A stretch of DNA of 64,000 bases from Streptomyces sp. MUM 178J (lineage in GTDB: Bacteria; Actinomycetota; Actinomycetes; Streptomycetales; Streptomycetaceae), in the NCBI RefSeq assembly GCF_022414575.1, contig NZ_JADWYQ010000021.1, positions 43,670 through 107,669 on the forward strand, in the 5' to 3' direction. Of this stretch, positions 28,036-35,662 are shown piece after piece. A program made the translations under genes and the position numbers. The notes beneath the pieces are model-generated. The model did not search any database, was not told the origin of the DNA, and saw nothing but the letters and a program-made list of their open reading frames with translations. How positions within the stretch are numbered: the first letter of the stretch is position 1; each line of letters opens with the position of its first letter.

Positions 28036-28782
28036 ATGTCAGACACCGCGAGTCAAGCGCCCACAGCGCCCGTGAAGGACGGAGCCGTCACCGTGTCCAA
28101 GCCGCTCATCGGGGTCAGCACCTATCTCGAGGCATCGGCCCGATGGGGGGTGTGGGATCTTCCCGCCGCCCTGCTGCCCGCCGGTTACCCCCGGCTGGTG
28201 CAGGCGGCGGGCGGCCTCGCCGCGATGGTCCCGCCGGACGACCCCGCCCTGGCCGAGGCCGCCGTCGCCCGGCTCGACGGAGTGGTCATCGCGGGCGGCC
28301 CGGACGTCGAGCCCGTACGGTACGGGGCCGAGCCCCACCCCCGTACGGGCCCGCCCGCGCGGGAGCGGGACGCCTGGGAGCTCGCCCTGATCCGGGCGGC
28401 GTTGGCGTCCGGCACTCCCCTGCTGGGCATCTGCCGGGGGATGCAGCTTCTGAACGTCGCCCTGGGCGGGACACTGGTGCAGCACCTGGAGGGCCATCTG
28501 GGCGCGACGGGCGTGTTCGCGGAGCACACGGTGAAGCCGGTGCCGGGCACGCGGTACGCGTCGATCGTGCCTGAGGACTCCGGGGTGCCGACGTACCACC
28601 ACCAGTCGGTGGACCGGGTCGGCGAGGGGCTCGTCCCCAGCGCCTACGCCGAGGACGGCACCGTCGAGGCGCTCGAACCCGCCGGGGAGGGGCGGGGATG
28701 GGTGCTGGGCGTGCAGTGGCACCCGGAGATGGGGCAGGACCTGCGGGTCATGCGGGCGCTGGTGGAGGCGGCGGGACGATGA
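28036..28782 (+). CDS. gamma-glutamyl hydrolase, class-I amidotransferase type (peptidase C26)
   Basis: This 248-residue enzyme is of the PuuD-like gamma-glutamyl hydrolase family. The nucleophile Cys lies in LLGICRGMQLLNVALGG, and the catalytic His and Glu in VLGVQWHPEM. VVIAGGPDVEPVRYG and PTYHHQSVD are family landmarks. It would cleave the gamma-glutamyl amide end product (for example gamma-glutamylglycine) to glutamate and the freed amine acid, closing the pathway started by the synthetase. That substrate is inferred from context. The first 19 residues are non-conserved, so a GTG at 28093 is a possible alternative start. Confidence 0.9.
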   Translation: MSDTASQAPTAPVKDGAVTVSKPLIGVSTYLEASARWGVWDLPAALLPAGYPRLVQAAGGLAAMVPPDDPALAEAAVARLDGVVIAGGPDVEPVRYGAEPHPRTGPPARERDAWELALIRAALASGTPLLGICRGMQLLNVALGGTLVQHLEGHLGATGVFAEHTVKPVPGTRYASIVPEDSGVPTYHHQSVDRVGEGLVPSAYAEDGTVEALEPAGEGRGWVLGVQWHPEMGQDLRVMRALVEAAGR

Positions 28783-29129
28783 CGCGGCGGGCCGTGTATG
28801 GCGCCAGCAGCCTCGCTGGCGACTGAGCCCGGAGGCAGCACACCAAGCCCACCGGCGACCGATACACGAGGGCCGGAAACCCACCCCCAACGGCGTTTAG
28901 GGCGCGGGGACAACACATCCAGCCCCACCACCGACCGAGACACGGGAGCCGGAAACCCAGCCTCGCCTGGGGGCACCTCCGTGGGGGTACCCCCGGACGG
29001 AGTCTGGGGGAGGTAGCTGGGGGAGTTTGAGGCGCGGGGGTCCGGGGGCGGAGCCCCCGTAGAACGGGGTCTGGGGCAAAGCCCCAGGTTCGGGAAGGGG
29101 CGGGGAGGGGAAAAGGCGCCCACCCCGCC
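28783..29129. repeat. convergent gap filled with short palindromic repeats
   Basis: There is no gene. A series of GC hairpins lies between the hydrolase (+) and LysR (-) genes: GGGGGTACCCCC (28983-28994), GGGGGCGGAGCCCCC (29044-29058) and CTGGGGC-AAA-GCCCCAG (29071-29087). The GGGGGCACCTCC core also appears in the dispersed repeat at 341-352. Together they probably act as a two-way terminator. Confidence 0.5.
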
Positions 29130-30074
29130 TCAGCCCCACCGCGTCAGCGACAGCAGATCCCGCCCCGGCCCCGCCGGCCGACGCCCCCGCGGCCACACCG
29201 CCCGCAGGGCGCGGGCCAGGCGAACCCGCTCGACGGGGACCGCGACCAGCCGACGGGCCGCCAGTTCCTCGGTGACCGCCAGTTCGCTGAGCACCGCCGG
29301 ACCCGCCCCGCTGACCGCGGCCGCCTTCACCGCGGTGGTGGAGGCGAGCTCCAGCAGCGGCTCGGCGAGACCCCCGTTCCCGCCGTCGGTGAGCGCCGCG
29401 TCAAGCACCTGCCGGGTCCCTGAGCCGCGTTCACGCAGGATCAGCGGGGCCCCGGCCAGTTCGGCGGCCGTGAGCGGAGTCCGGCGGCGGACCCAGGCAT
29501 GGCCGGGGGCCGCCACCACCAGCAGCCGGTCGTGGCCGACGACCACCCCGTCCAGTCCCTCCGGCACCGCGAGACCTTCCACGAAGCCCAGCTCCGCCTC
29601 GCCGTCGAGCAGTCGCCGGGCCACTTCGGCGGAGTTTCCGGCCTGCAGGGAGACGGCCGTGTCCGGCCGCTGCGCGCGCAGCGCGATCAGCCAGCCGGGG
29701 AGCAGATACTCGGCGATGGTCATGGAGGCCGCCACCCGCAGCCGGGAGTCGCGGCGACCGCGCAGCGCCTGCGCTCCCGCGTCGAACGCCTCCGCCGCCT
29801 CCACGACCCGCCGCGCCCAGTCGGTGACGAGGGCGCCCGCGTCGGTCAGCCGGGAGCCGCGCGGCGAGCGGTCCACCAGACCCACGCCGAGTTGTCGTTC
29901 CATCGCCCGGATGCGGCTGCTCGCGGCGGGCTGGGTGATGCCCAGCTCGCGGGCCGCCCGGCCGAGGCTGCCGTGCCGGGCGACGGCGAGCAGCAGCTCC
30001 AGCGCTCCCAGGTCCGGCACCCGGTGAGCGAGCGGGCCGCGCCCGGCCCCGCTGCCGCCATCCCCATCGCTCAT
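29130..30074 (-). CDS. LysR-family transcriptional regulator
   Basis: This 314-residue LTTR has an N-terminal winged helix (LELLLAVARHGSLGRAAREL, then GITQPAASSRIRAMERQLGV) and a periplasmic-binding-type effector domain starting at LRVAASMTIAEYLLPGWL. It is divergent from the TDT-family transporter, the usual arrangement for an LTTR and its target. The likely effector is the transporter's substrate or a related metabolite. The ATG at 30074 lies inside a CATAA-N7-TTATG dyad, consistent with autoregulation. Confidence 0.9.
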   Translation of the reverse strand: MSDGDGGSGAGRGPLAHRVPDLGALELLLAVARHGSLGRAARELGITQPAASSRIRAMERQLGVGLVDRSPRGSRLTDAGALVTDWARRVVEAAEAFDAGAQALRGRRDSRLRVAASMTIAEYLLPGWLIALRAQRPDTAVSLQAGNSAEVARRLLDGEAELGFVEGLAVPEGLDGVVVGHDRLLVVAAPGHAWVRRRTPLTAAELAGAPLILRERGSGTRQVLDAALTDGGNGGLAEPLLELASTTAVKAAAVSGAGPAVLSELAVTEELAARRLVAVPVERVRLARALRAVWPRGRRPAGPGRDLLSLTRWG

Positions 30075-30088
30075 AAGCCCAGTTTATG
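30072..30088. promoter_or_regulatory. LysR-type dyad overlapping the regulator start codon
   Basis: CATAA-GCCCAGT-TTATG is a perfect five-base inverted repeat in the 71-bp divergent gap. Its overlap with the LysR start codon suggests a leaderless transcript or autorepression. AT-rich dyads of about 15-17 bp are typical LTTR sites. Confidence 0.45.
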
Positions 30089-30145
30089 GGGGCATAGAGA
30101 AGTGGTCCCTGGTGGGGGCGGTGGGCCCGACCGGAGAGTGGAGAC

Positions 30146-31327
30146 ATGGCCACCGCAGTCCACCCAAGTCCCGACGCGCCGCCCGCCCCCGTGCCCGCTC
30201 CGGCGCGGCTGCCGTCGCTGAGGCACCTCGGGCCGAACTGGTATGCGACCGTGATGGGCACCGCCATCGTCGCCAACGCGGGCGCGGCGCTGCCGCCGGT
30301 TCTGCCCTTCGGCGTCCCCGGACTGCGTACCGTGTGCACGGCGGTGTGGGCGCTGTCCGCGGCGCTGCTCGCCGTGGTGCTGACGGCTCGGGCCGGGCAT
30401 CTGCTGCACCATCGGGATCAGGCGCGGGCCCATCTCCACGACCCTGCCGTCGCGCCGTTCTACGGCTGTCTGGCGATGGCGCTGCTGGCCGTGGGCGTCG
30501 GCACGCTCACAGTGGGCGCGGACGTCATCGGCGTAGGACCGGCCACGGCGGCCGCGGCCGCGCTGTACGGCTCGGGCACCGTCATCGGGCTGGCCGCCTC
30601 CGTGACGATCCCGTATCTGATGGTCGTACGGCATGAGGTGCTGCCCGGCAGCGCCTCCCCCGTGTGGCTGCTGCCCGTCGTGCCGCCGATGGTCTCCGCC
30701 GCGTTCGGGCCGCTGCTGATCCCGCAGCTGCCCGTGGGGCAGTGGCGGGAGTCGCTGCTGTTGGCGAGCTACGCGCTGTTCGGTGTGAGTCTGCTCGCGA
30801 CGCTGGTGATCCTCCCGGCGGTCTTCGCCCGGCTGGTGCACCACGGCCCGCTGCCGGTCGCGCTGACCCCGGCGCTCTTCCTGGTCCTCGGCCCGCTGGG
30901 CCAGTCGGCCACGGCCGTGGGCAAGCTGGCCGATGCGGCGCCCCTGGCCGCCCCGGATCCGTACCGGTCCGGCTTCGCGGCCTTCGCCGTGGTGTACGGC
31001 GTTCCGGTGATGGGCTTCGCTCTGCTCTGGCTGGCGCTCGCCGGCACGATGACGGTGCGCGCGATGCGTGCCGGGATGCCGTTCGCGATGACGTGGTGGG
31101 CGTTCACCTTCCCCGTCGGCACATGTGTGACCGGGGCGGTGAGCCTGGCGGCGCACACCCGTCTTACGGCCTTCGCCTGGCTGGCGGCCGGACTGTACGT
31201 CCTGCTGGCAGCGGCGTGGGCGGTCGCCGCGGTGCGCACGGTACGCGGGCTGGTCAGCGGAGAGCTGCTCGCAGCGCCGCGCCGAGCACCGCGGGCGCCT
31301 CGGCCAGCGACGGCCCGTACCAGGTGA
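30146..31327 (+). CDS. TDT-family transporter (TehA/Mae1/SLAC1 type)
   Basis: This 393-residue membrane protein has about ten helices. NWYATVMGTAIVANAGAALP near the N-terminus matches the tellurite-resistance/dicarboxylate transporter family, which includes C4-dicarboxylate and sulfite exporters and anion channels. The substrate cannot be deduced. The N-terminal 25 residues are Pro/Ala-rich and the C-terminal tail is basic. The last 74 bases overlap the convergent metal-receptor gene. LysR control is likely from the divergent arrangement. Confidence 0.85.
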   Translation: MATAVHPSPDAPPAPVPAPARLPSLRHLGPNWYATVMGTAIVANAGAALPPVLPFGVPGLRTVCTAVWALSAALLAVVLTARAGHLLHHRDQARAHLHDPAVAPFYGCLAMALLAVGVGTLTVGADVIGVGPATAAAAALYGSGTVIGLAASVTIPYLMVVRHEVLPGSASPVWLLPVVPPMVSAAFGPLLIPQLPVGQWRESLLLASYALFGVSLLATLVILPAVFARLVHHGPLPVALTPALFLVLGPLGQSATAVGKLADAAPLAAPDPYRSGFAAFAVVYGVPVMGFALLWLALAGTMTVRAMRAGMPFAMTWWAFTFPVGTCVTGAVSLAAHTRLTAFAWLAAGLYVLLAAAWAVAAVRTVRGLVSGELLAAPRRAPRAPRPATARTR

Positions 31328-31979
31328 GATGGCGGCCGCTGACGAGGGCGGCGGGCGTCCCGGGGAACGCCTCGGGGCCGTCGTCGGGGGTGAAGCGGTA
31401 CGGCTCGTCGGGCAGCACCGCCAGATCCGCCCCGGCGGCGCGCAGCTCGTCGAGGGGGATGCGCGGATAGCGGTCGGCGTGGCCGGCGTGGACGTTGACG
31501 ACGCCGAGCCGCGCCAGCAGGTCGCCGGCGAAGGTGTCGCGGCCCAGCACCATCCAGGGCCGCCGCCAGACGGGCACCACGGCGGACAGCGAGCCGACGG
31601 GCTCGGCGGCCGCCCAGGCGGCCCGGGCTTCGTCCAGCCAGCGGGGCGGGGCGGACGTCCCGGCGACGGCCGCCAGCACACGCTCCAGTTCGGCGAAGGC
31701 CTGATCGAGTGTGCGCACCTCGGTGACCAGCACCTCCAGACCGGTGTCGCGCAGCTCTGCGAGGTCGGCGGGCCGGTTCTCCTCCTCGTTGGCGATCACC
31801 AGATCGGGGCGCAGCCGGAGGATGGCCGGAACGTCGGGGTTCTTGGTGCCCTTGATCCGTATGACTCCGGGGTCGAGGCGGGCGGGGTGGGTGCACCAGT
31901 CGGTGACGGCGACCAGCGCGCCCGGAGCGCTCACCGCGACGGCTTCCGTCAGGGACGGCACCAGGGAGACGACGCGCAT
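31254..31979 (-). CDS. helical-backbone metal receptor-like protein (BtuF-like), no signal peptide
   Basis: This is a 241-residue protein of the periplasmic-binding fold used for vitamin B12 and siderophores: MRVVSLVPSLTEAV, DPGVIRIKGTKNPDVPAILR, PDLVIANEEENR and RPWMVLGRDTFAGDLLARLG. No signal peptide or lipobox is present, so unlike BtuF it probably stays in the cytoplasm. No ABC permease is nearby. It lies ten bases after the XRE-cupin regulator on the same strand, suggesting one operon. The ligand is unknown. Its 3' end overlaps the TDT transporter gene tail to tail. Confidence 0.82.
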   Translation of the reverse strand: MRVVSLVPSLTEAVAVSAPGALVAVTDWCTHPARLDPGVIRIKGTKNPDVPAILRLRPDLVIANEEENRPADLAELRDTGLEVLVTEVRTLDQAFAELERVLAAVAGTSAPPRWLDEARAAWAAAEPVGSLSAVVPVWRRPWMVLGRDTFAGDLLARLGVVNVHAGHADRYPRIPLDELRAAGADLAVLPDEPYRFTPDDGPEAFPGTPAALVSGRHLTWYGPSLAEAPAVLGAALRAALR

Positions 31980-31989
31980 GCGGCCCCGC

Positions 31990-32586
31990 TCAGGAGTCGG
32001 ACGTCTCGACGTGGTCCGCGACGGCGACCACGACGATGCGGGTGTCCGGGGCGGTGGCCCGCCAGCGGTGCCGTACGCCGCCGGACAGGAAGAGGCTGTC
32101 GCCGCGCGCCAGCCGGTAGGCGCGGCCCTCGGCCTCCACGTCGACCGAGCCCTCCGCGACGTACATCAGCTCGTCGTTTCGGTGCTGGAACTCCCGGCCT
32201 GGATCATGGTCCCCGGTGAACTCCAGCGCCTGCAGCTGATGACGGCCGTGGACCAGGGGGCGCACGCGCCGCTCCGCCGGCCGGTCCCCGCCGTCGGGGC
32301 CCCGGACGTCCTGCACCAGCTCCACGGTCCGGGCGGTGTCGGAGGCGGCCAGCAGCCGGGCCGGGGTGGTCTCCAGGGCGTCGGCGACCCGCTGCAGCGA
32401 ACGGGCGCTGGGGCGGGCCCGCTCGTTCTCGACCTGGCTGAGAAACGGCACGGACAGCCCGCTGCGGGCGGCGACCGCGGCGAGGGTGAGCTCCAGGGCC
32501 CGGCGGCGCCGACGCACGGCCGCGCCCACCCGAAGAGGCTCCTTGCCCTTCGGGTCCTTGCGGTCGTCCAGGTCCTTCGCGTCCAT
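31990..32586 (-). CDS. XRE-cupin transcriptional regulator
   Basis: This 198-residue regulator has an N-terminal XRE helix-turn-helix (ALELTLAAVAARSGLSVPFL, SQVENERARPSARSLQRVAD). A C-terminal cupin domain (NDELMYVAEGSVDVEAEGRA, GDSLFLSGGVRHRWRA) has a metal/effector-binding His pattern. The family often controls catabolic or redox genes in response to small ligands. The ATG at 32586 follows AAGGAGAG at eight bases. Likely operon partner is the metal-receptor-like gene just downstream. Confidence 0.9.
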   Translation of the reverse strand: MDAKDLDDRKDPKGKEPLRVGAAVRRRRRALELTLAAVAARSGLSVPFLSQVENERARPSARSLQRVADALETTPARLLAASDTARTVELVQDVRGPDGGDRPAERRVRPLVHGRHQLQALEFTGDHDPGREFQHRNDELMYVAEGSVDVEAEGRAYRLARGDSLFLSGGVRHRWRATAPDTRIVVVAVADHVETSDS

Positions 32587-32961
32587 CGGGCGGACTCTCC
32601 TTCCTGGTTCTGTCCCAACCTTACGCAGCTTCCGCCTCCGGAATCGCGCGCACATGACATATGCGCCACGGCTGAAAGGGGTGGGTGGCCGCCTCCACGC
32701 CCGCTGCCCACCCCTTTTCCACGGGATCGCTGCTCCAGTCCCGCTCCAGTCCTGCTCTGGTGCGGCGCCGGTCCCGCTCCAGTCCCGCTCCAGTGCAGCG
32801 CCAGCCCCGCTCCGGCCCAGCCCGCGCACCGGCAGCGCACCGGCGTCGGAAGCCGGAGACGGGGGCCGGGGTGCGGGGCCTGGGCGGCTGAGGCCCCGGG
32901 CGAAGAAAGGCAACAGTGATCTGCTTCACGGGGTGTCAGCGGCGTGGGGCATCATCGGGTT
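32587..32961. other. divergent 375-bp gap with a dyad and a GC repeat tract
   Basis: No gene is supported. GCGCA-N9-TGCGC (32648-32666) lies about 60 bases upstream of the XRE-cupin start and may be its operator. From 32731 to 32814 the sequence is a run of imperfect CCCGCTCCAGT units. It could be a small minisatellite; I see no coding logic in it. Confidence 0.45.
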
Positions 32962-33888
32962 GTGACGACGCGACGCCTGATGCTCCTCGACTCCGCCTCC
33001 CTGTACTTCCGCGCCTACTTCGGGGTGCCCGACTCGGTGCGGGCCCCGGACGGCACCCCGGTCAACGCCGTGCGCGGGCTGCTCGACTTCATCGGGCGGC
33101 TGATCCAGGACCACCGCCCTGACGACCTTGTGGCCTGCTGGGACAACGACTGGCGGCCGCACTGGCGGGTGGAGCTGATTCCTTCGTACAAGGCGCATCG
33201 CGTCGCCGTCGAAACCGCCGGGGACGACCCGGACGAGGAAGAGGTGCCGGACACCCTCTCCCCGCAGGTCCCGGTCATCGAGGAGGTGCTCGAGGCGCTC
33301 GGGATCGCCCGCGTCGGCGCCGACGGCTACGAGGCAGACGATGTGATCGGCACCCTGGCCGGGCGCGCCGAGGGCCCGGTGGACATCGTGACCGGGGACC
33401 GCGATCTGTTCCAGTTGGTGGACGACGCACGGCGGCGGCGGGTGCTGTATCCGCTCAAGGGCGTGGGCACGCTGCAGGTCACGGACGAGGCGTGGCTGCG
33501 CCAGAAGTACGGGGTGGACGGGCCCGGATACGCCGACCTCGCACTGCTGCGGGGGGACCCCAGCGACGGGCTCCCGGGGGTGCCCGGGGTCGGCGAGAAG
33601 ACCGCGGCGAAGCTGCTGGAGGCGTACGGGGATCTCGCGGGGATCATGGCGGCGGTCGACGACCCCCGCTCGAAGCTGACGCCCGCGCAGCGCAAGCGGC
33701 TGGACGAGGCGCGGGGCTATCTGGCGGTCGCGCCGAAGGTCGTACGGGTCGCCCCGGACGTCCCGCTGCCGGAGTTCGACCCGGCCCTCCCGGCGGAGCC
33801 GCGCGATCCGGAGCGGCTGGCGGAACTGGCGGCCCGGTGGGGGCTGGGCGGCGCACTGTCCAGACTGCTGGCGACACTCCCCCGGTGA
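32962..33888 (+). CDS. 5'-3' exonuclease (FEN-like, PolA N-domain homologue)
   Basis: This is a 308-residue stand-alone 5'-nuclease. Metal-ligand motifs visible are MLLDSASLYFRAYFG, CWDNDWRPHWR, DGYEADDVIGTLA and VTGDRDLFQLVDD. The helix-hairpin-helix reads LRGDPSDGLPGVPGVGEKTA. It should remove RNA primers or flaps in replication and repair, alongside PolA. The GTG at 32962 is chosen because the conserved domain starts eight residues later; a GTG at 32944 is an alternative. Confidence 0.93.
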   Translation: MTTRRLMLLDSASLYFRAYFGVPDSVRAPDGTPVNAVRGLLDFIGRLIQDHRPDDLVACWDNDWRPHWRVELIPSYKAHRVAVETAGDDPDEEEVPDTLSPQVPVIEEVLEALGIARVGADGYEADDVIGTLAGRAEGPVDIVTGDRDLFQLVDDARRRRVLYPLKGVGTLQVTDEAWLRQKYGVDGPGYADLALLRGDPSDGLPGVPGVGEKTAAKLLEAYGDLAGIMAAVDDPRSKLTPAQRKRLDEARGYLAVAPKVVRVAPDVPLPEFDPALPAEPRDPERLAELAARWGLGGALSRLLATLPR

Positions 33889-33893
33889 GGTGT

Positions 33894-33915
33894 TAGCTTA
33901 GGTAAGCCTAAGCTA
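33894..33915. promoter_or_regulatory. DtxR/DmdR-type iron box
   Basis: TAGCTTAGG-TAAG-CCTAAGCTA is a perfect nine-base inverted repeat. Its core TTAGGTAAGCCTAA agrees with the iron box bound by DtxR/IdeR and Streptomyces DmdR1. It ends 29 bases before the siderophore-interacting protein start, the right place for iron-dependent repression. Confidence 0.88.
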
Positions 33916-33944
33916 GTGAGATCGAAGACTCCTGGGAGACCGCC

Positions 33945-34787
33945 GTGGCCGAGGGACCGAACCGCAAAGCGCCGACGATCCATGAAGCGCGAGTCGTCCG
34001 CACGGAGCAGATCACTCCGCACATGGTGCGGGTCGTGCTGGGCGGCGAGGGCTGCCTGCGGGCCTTCGAGGCGGGCGAGTTCACCGACCACTATGTGAAG
34101 CTGATCTTCCCCGTGGACGGTGTGCGCTATCCGGAGCCGTTCGACATGCAGCGCATCCGCGAGGAGCTCCCGCGCGAACAGTGGCCCGCCAACCGCACCT
34201 ACACGGTGCGCAGCTGGGACCCGGTCGCGCGGGAGCTGGCGATCGACTTCGTGGTCCACGGCGACGAAGGCCTGGCCGGGCCCTGGGCGGCCCGGGCCCG
34301 ATCGGGCGAGGTCGTGCGGTTCCTCGGGCCCGGCGGGGGATACGCCCCCGATCCGGCGGCGGACTGGCATCTGCTCGTCGGCGACGAGAGCGCGCTGCCC
34401 GCGATCGCGGCGTCGCTGGAGCGGATGCCGGCGGGTGCGCTGGTGCACGCGCTGGTCGAGGTGGCGGGCCCCGAGGAGGAGCAGAAGACCGTCACGCCCG
34501 ACGGGGTGGCCGTCACCTGGCTGCACCGGGGCGGGCGCCCCGTGGGCGAGGCGCTGGTGGCCGCGGTCGCCGCCCTCGACTTCCCCGAGGGCGAGGTCTG
34601 CGCCTTTGTCCACGGCGAGGCGGGCTTTGTGAAGGAGCTCCGCCGCCACCTCCGGCTGGAGCGCGGCGTCCCGCGCGAAAGTCTGTCCATCTCGGGGTAC
34701 TGGCGCCAGGGCAAGACGGACGAGGCATGGCGCGCGATCAAGCGCGACTGGAACGAGCAGGTGGAACGCGAGCAGGAGGCCACCTGA
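33945..34787 (+). CDS. siderophore-interacting protein (ferric-siderophore reductase)
   Basis: This 280-residue flavoprotein is of the ViuB/SIP family. The FAD-binding domain carries NRTYTVRSWD (the RxYT motif), the NAD(P)-side region reads LLVGDESALPAIAASLERMP, and the C-terminus has SISGYWRQGKTDEAW with the typical WRxG pattern. It reduces ferric iron in imported siderophores in the cytoplasm so that iron is released. The GTG at 33945 follows GGGAG at seven bases. An iron box just upstream indicates repression when iron is plentiful. Confidence 0.94.
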   Translation: MAEGPNRKAPTIHEARVVRTEQITPHMVRVVLGGEGCLRAFEAGEFTDHYVKLIFPVDGVRYPEPFDMQRIREELPREQWPANRTYTVRSWDPVARELAIDFVVHGDEGLAGPWAARARSGEVVRFLGPGGGYAPDPAADWHLLVGDESALPAIAASLERMPAGALVHALVEVAGPEEEQKTVTPDGVAVTWLHRGGRPVGEALVAAVAALDFPEGEVCAFVHGEAGFVKELRRHLRLERGVPRESLSISGYWRQGKTDEAWRAIKRDWNEQVEREQEAT

Positions 34788-34833
34788 CCCGCCCCGCGGC
34801 GCGGGCCACGGGGTCCGGTCCCCGCGTGGCCCT

Positions 34834-34877
34834 CCCCCGAAGGGGTCTGGGGACTTGCCCCCAGACCCCTTCGGGGG
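34834..34877. terminator. very strong bidirectional terminator
   Basis: A perfect 19-bp stem (CCCCCGAAGGGGTCTGGGG at 34834-34852 and its complement at 34859-34877) has a six-base loop. It lies between the convergent siderophore-interacting and MerR genes. Confidence 0.85.
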
Positions 34878-34881
34878 AACC

Positions 34882-35553
34882 TCAGTCGTGCGTCCGGATA
34901 TGTGCGAACTCGCGCGCCGAGGCGTCCACATGCGCGAGCCTCCGCAACGCCGCGAACATCGCGTCCCCCACCACCGTGCCGATCACCACGCTCTCCACCA
35001 GGTCGTCCAGCGCCACACGCCGTTTCACATACGCGATGTCCGCCTGCGCGACCTTCTCCGCGGCCTCGGCAAAGGCGTCGAGCACCTCGGCGTAGCCCGA
35101 CTGCCCGACACGATCCAGCGCCGCCACCGCGCCGGCAAGGGCCTCCGCTGCCGGGCAGCGGTCGTCGACGTCCCACCCGCGGCGCGCGATGAGTTCCCGT
35201 ACGTCTTCGCGTGCCGCCTCCAGTTCGGCGTCGGGCTCGCCCTCACTCTCATCTGCACCCGCGCCACCCGGCCCGTACCCCGGCACCATGCGGTCCGCCG
35301 CCGCGCCCAGCACTTTGTGCACCGACTCGCCCGGCGCGTCCACCGCGGACAGCACCTCCCTGATCGCGGCGACCGACAGGCCCCCGACGTCCAGCAGCGC
35401 ACGGATCAGCCGCAGCCTGCGCTCGTGGGCGACTCCGTAACTCGCCTGGTTCGGGCTGGTCAACTCACCCGCCGGGAGAAGACCCTCCCGTACGTAGTAC
35501 TTGATCGTCGGCACCGGCACCCCGGTCCTGCGACTCAACTCACCGATGCGCAC
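34882..35553 (-). CDS. MerR-family transcriptional regulator
   Basis: This is a 223-residue protein. The N-terminal MerR winged helix (MRIGELSRRTGVPVPTIKYY, VREGLLPAGELT, SYGVAHERRLRLIRALLDVG) is complete. The C-terminal 130 residues are mostly helical and contain one isolated Cys (DDRCPAAEA), so it does not look like a metal-sensing MerR. A multidrug or TipA-like ligand is possible. The gene starts with GTG and is divergent from a membrane-protein gene across a gap that carries two dyads. Confidence 0.88.
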   Translation of the reverse strand: MRIGELSRRTGVPVPTIKYYVREGLLPAGELTSPNQASYGVAHERRLRLIRALLDVGGLSVAAIREVLSAVDAPGESVHKVLGAAADRMVPGYGPGGAGADESEGEPDAELEAAREDVRELIARRGWDVDDRCPAAEALAGAVAALDRVGQSGYAEVLDAFAEAAEKVAQADIAYVKRRVALDDLVESVVIGTVVGDAMFAALRRLAHVDASAREFAHIRTHD

Positions 35554-35597
35554 CGCGCGTTCACCTCATCACCCTTGCATACACAGCCCCCATCATA

Positions 35598-35636
35598 GAT
35601 AGTGCAGCTATCGGATAGTGGAGAGTGCCGCTATCC
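35598..35636. promoter_or_regulatory. paired inverted repeats in the MerR divergent promoter
   Basis: GATAG-TGCAG-CTATC (35598-35612) and GGATAG-N12-CTATCC (35613-35636) are adjacent perfect dyads sharing the half-site GATAG. They sit between the MerR gene and the divergent membrane-protein gene. MerR proteins bind long dyads between -35 and -10, so one or both probably form the operator. Confidence 0.6.
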
Positions 35637-35662
35637 ATAATAACCAGTGGGGGAGATTCTCC

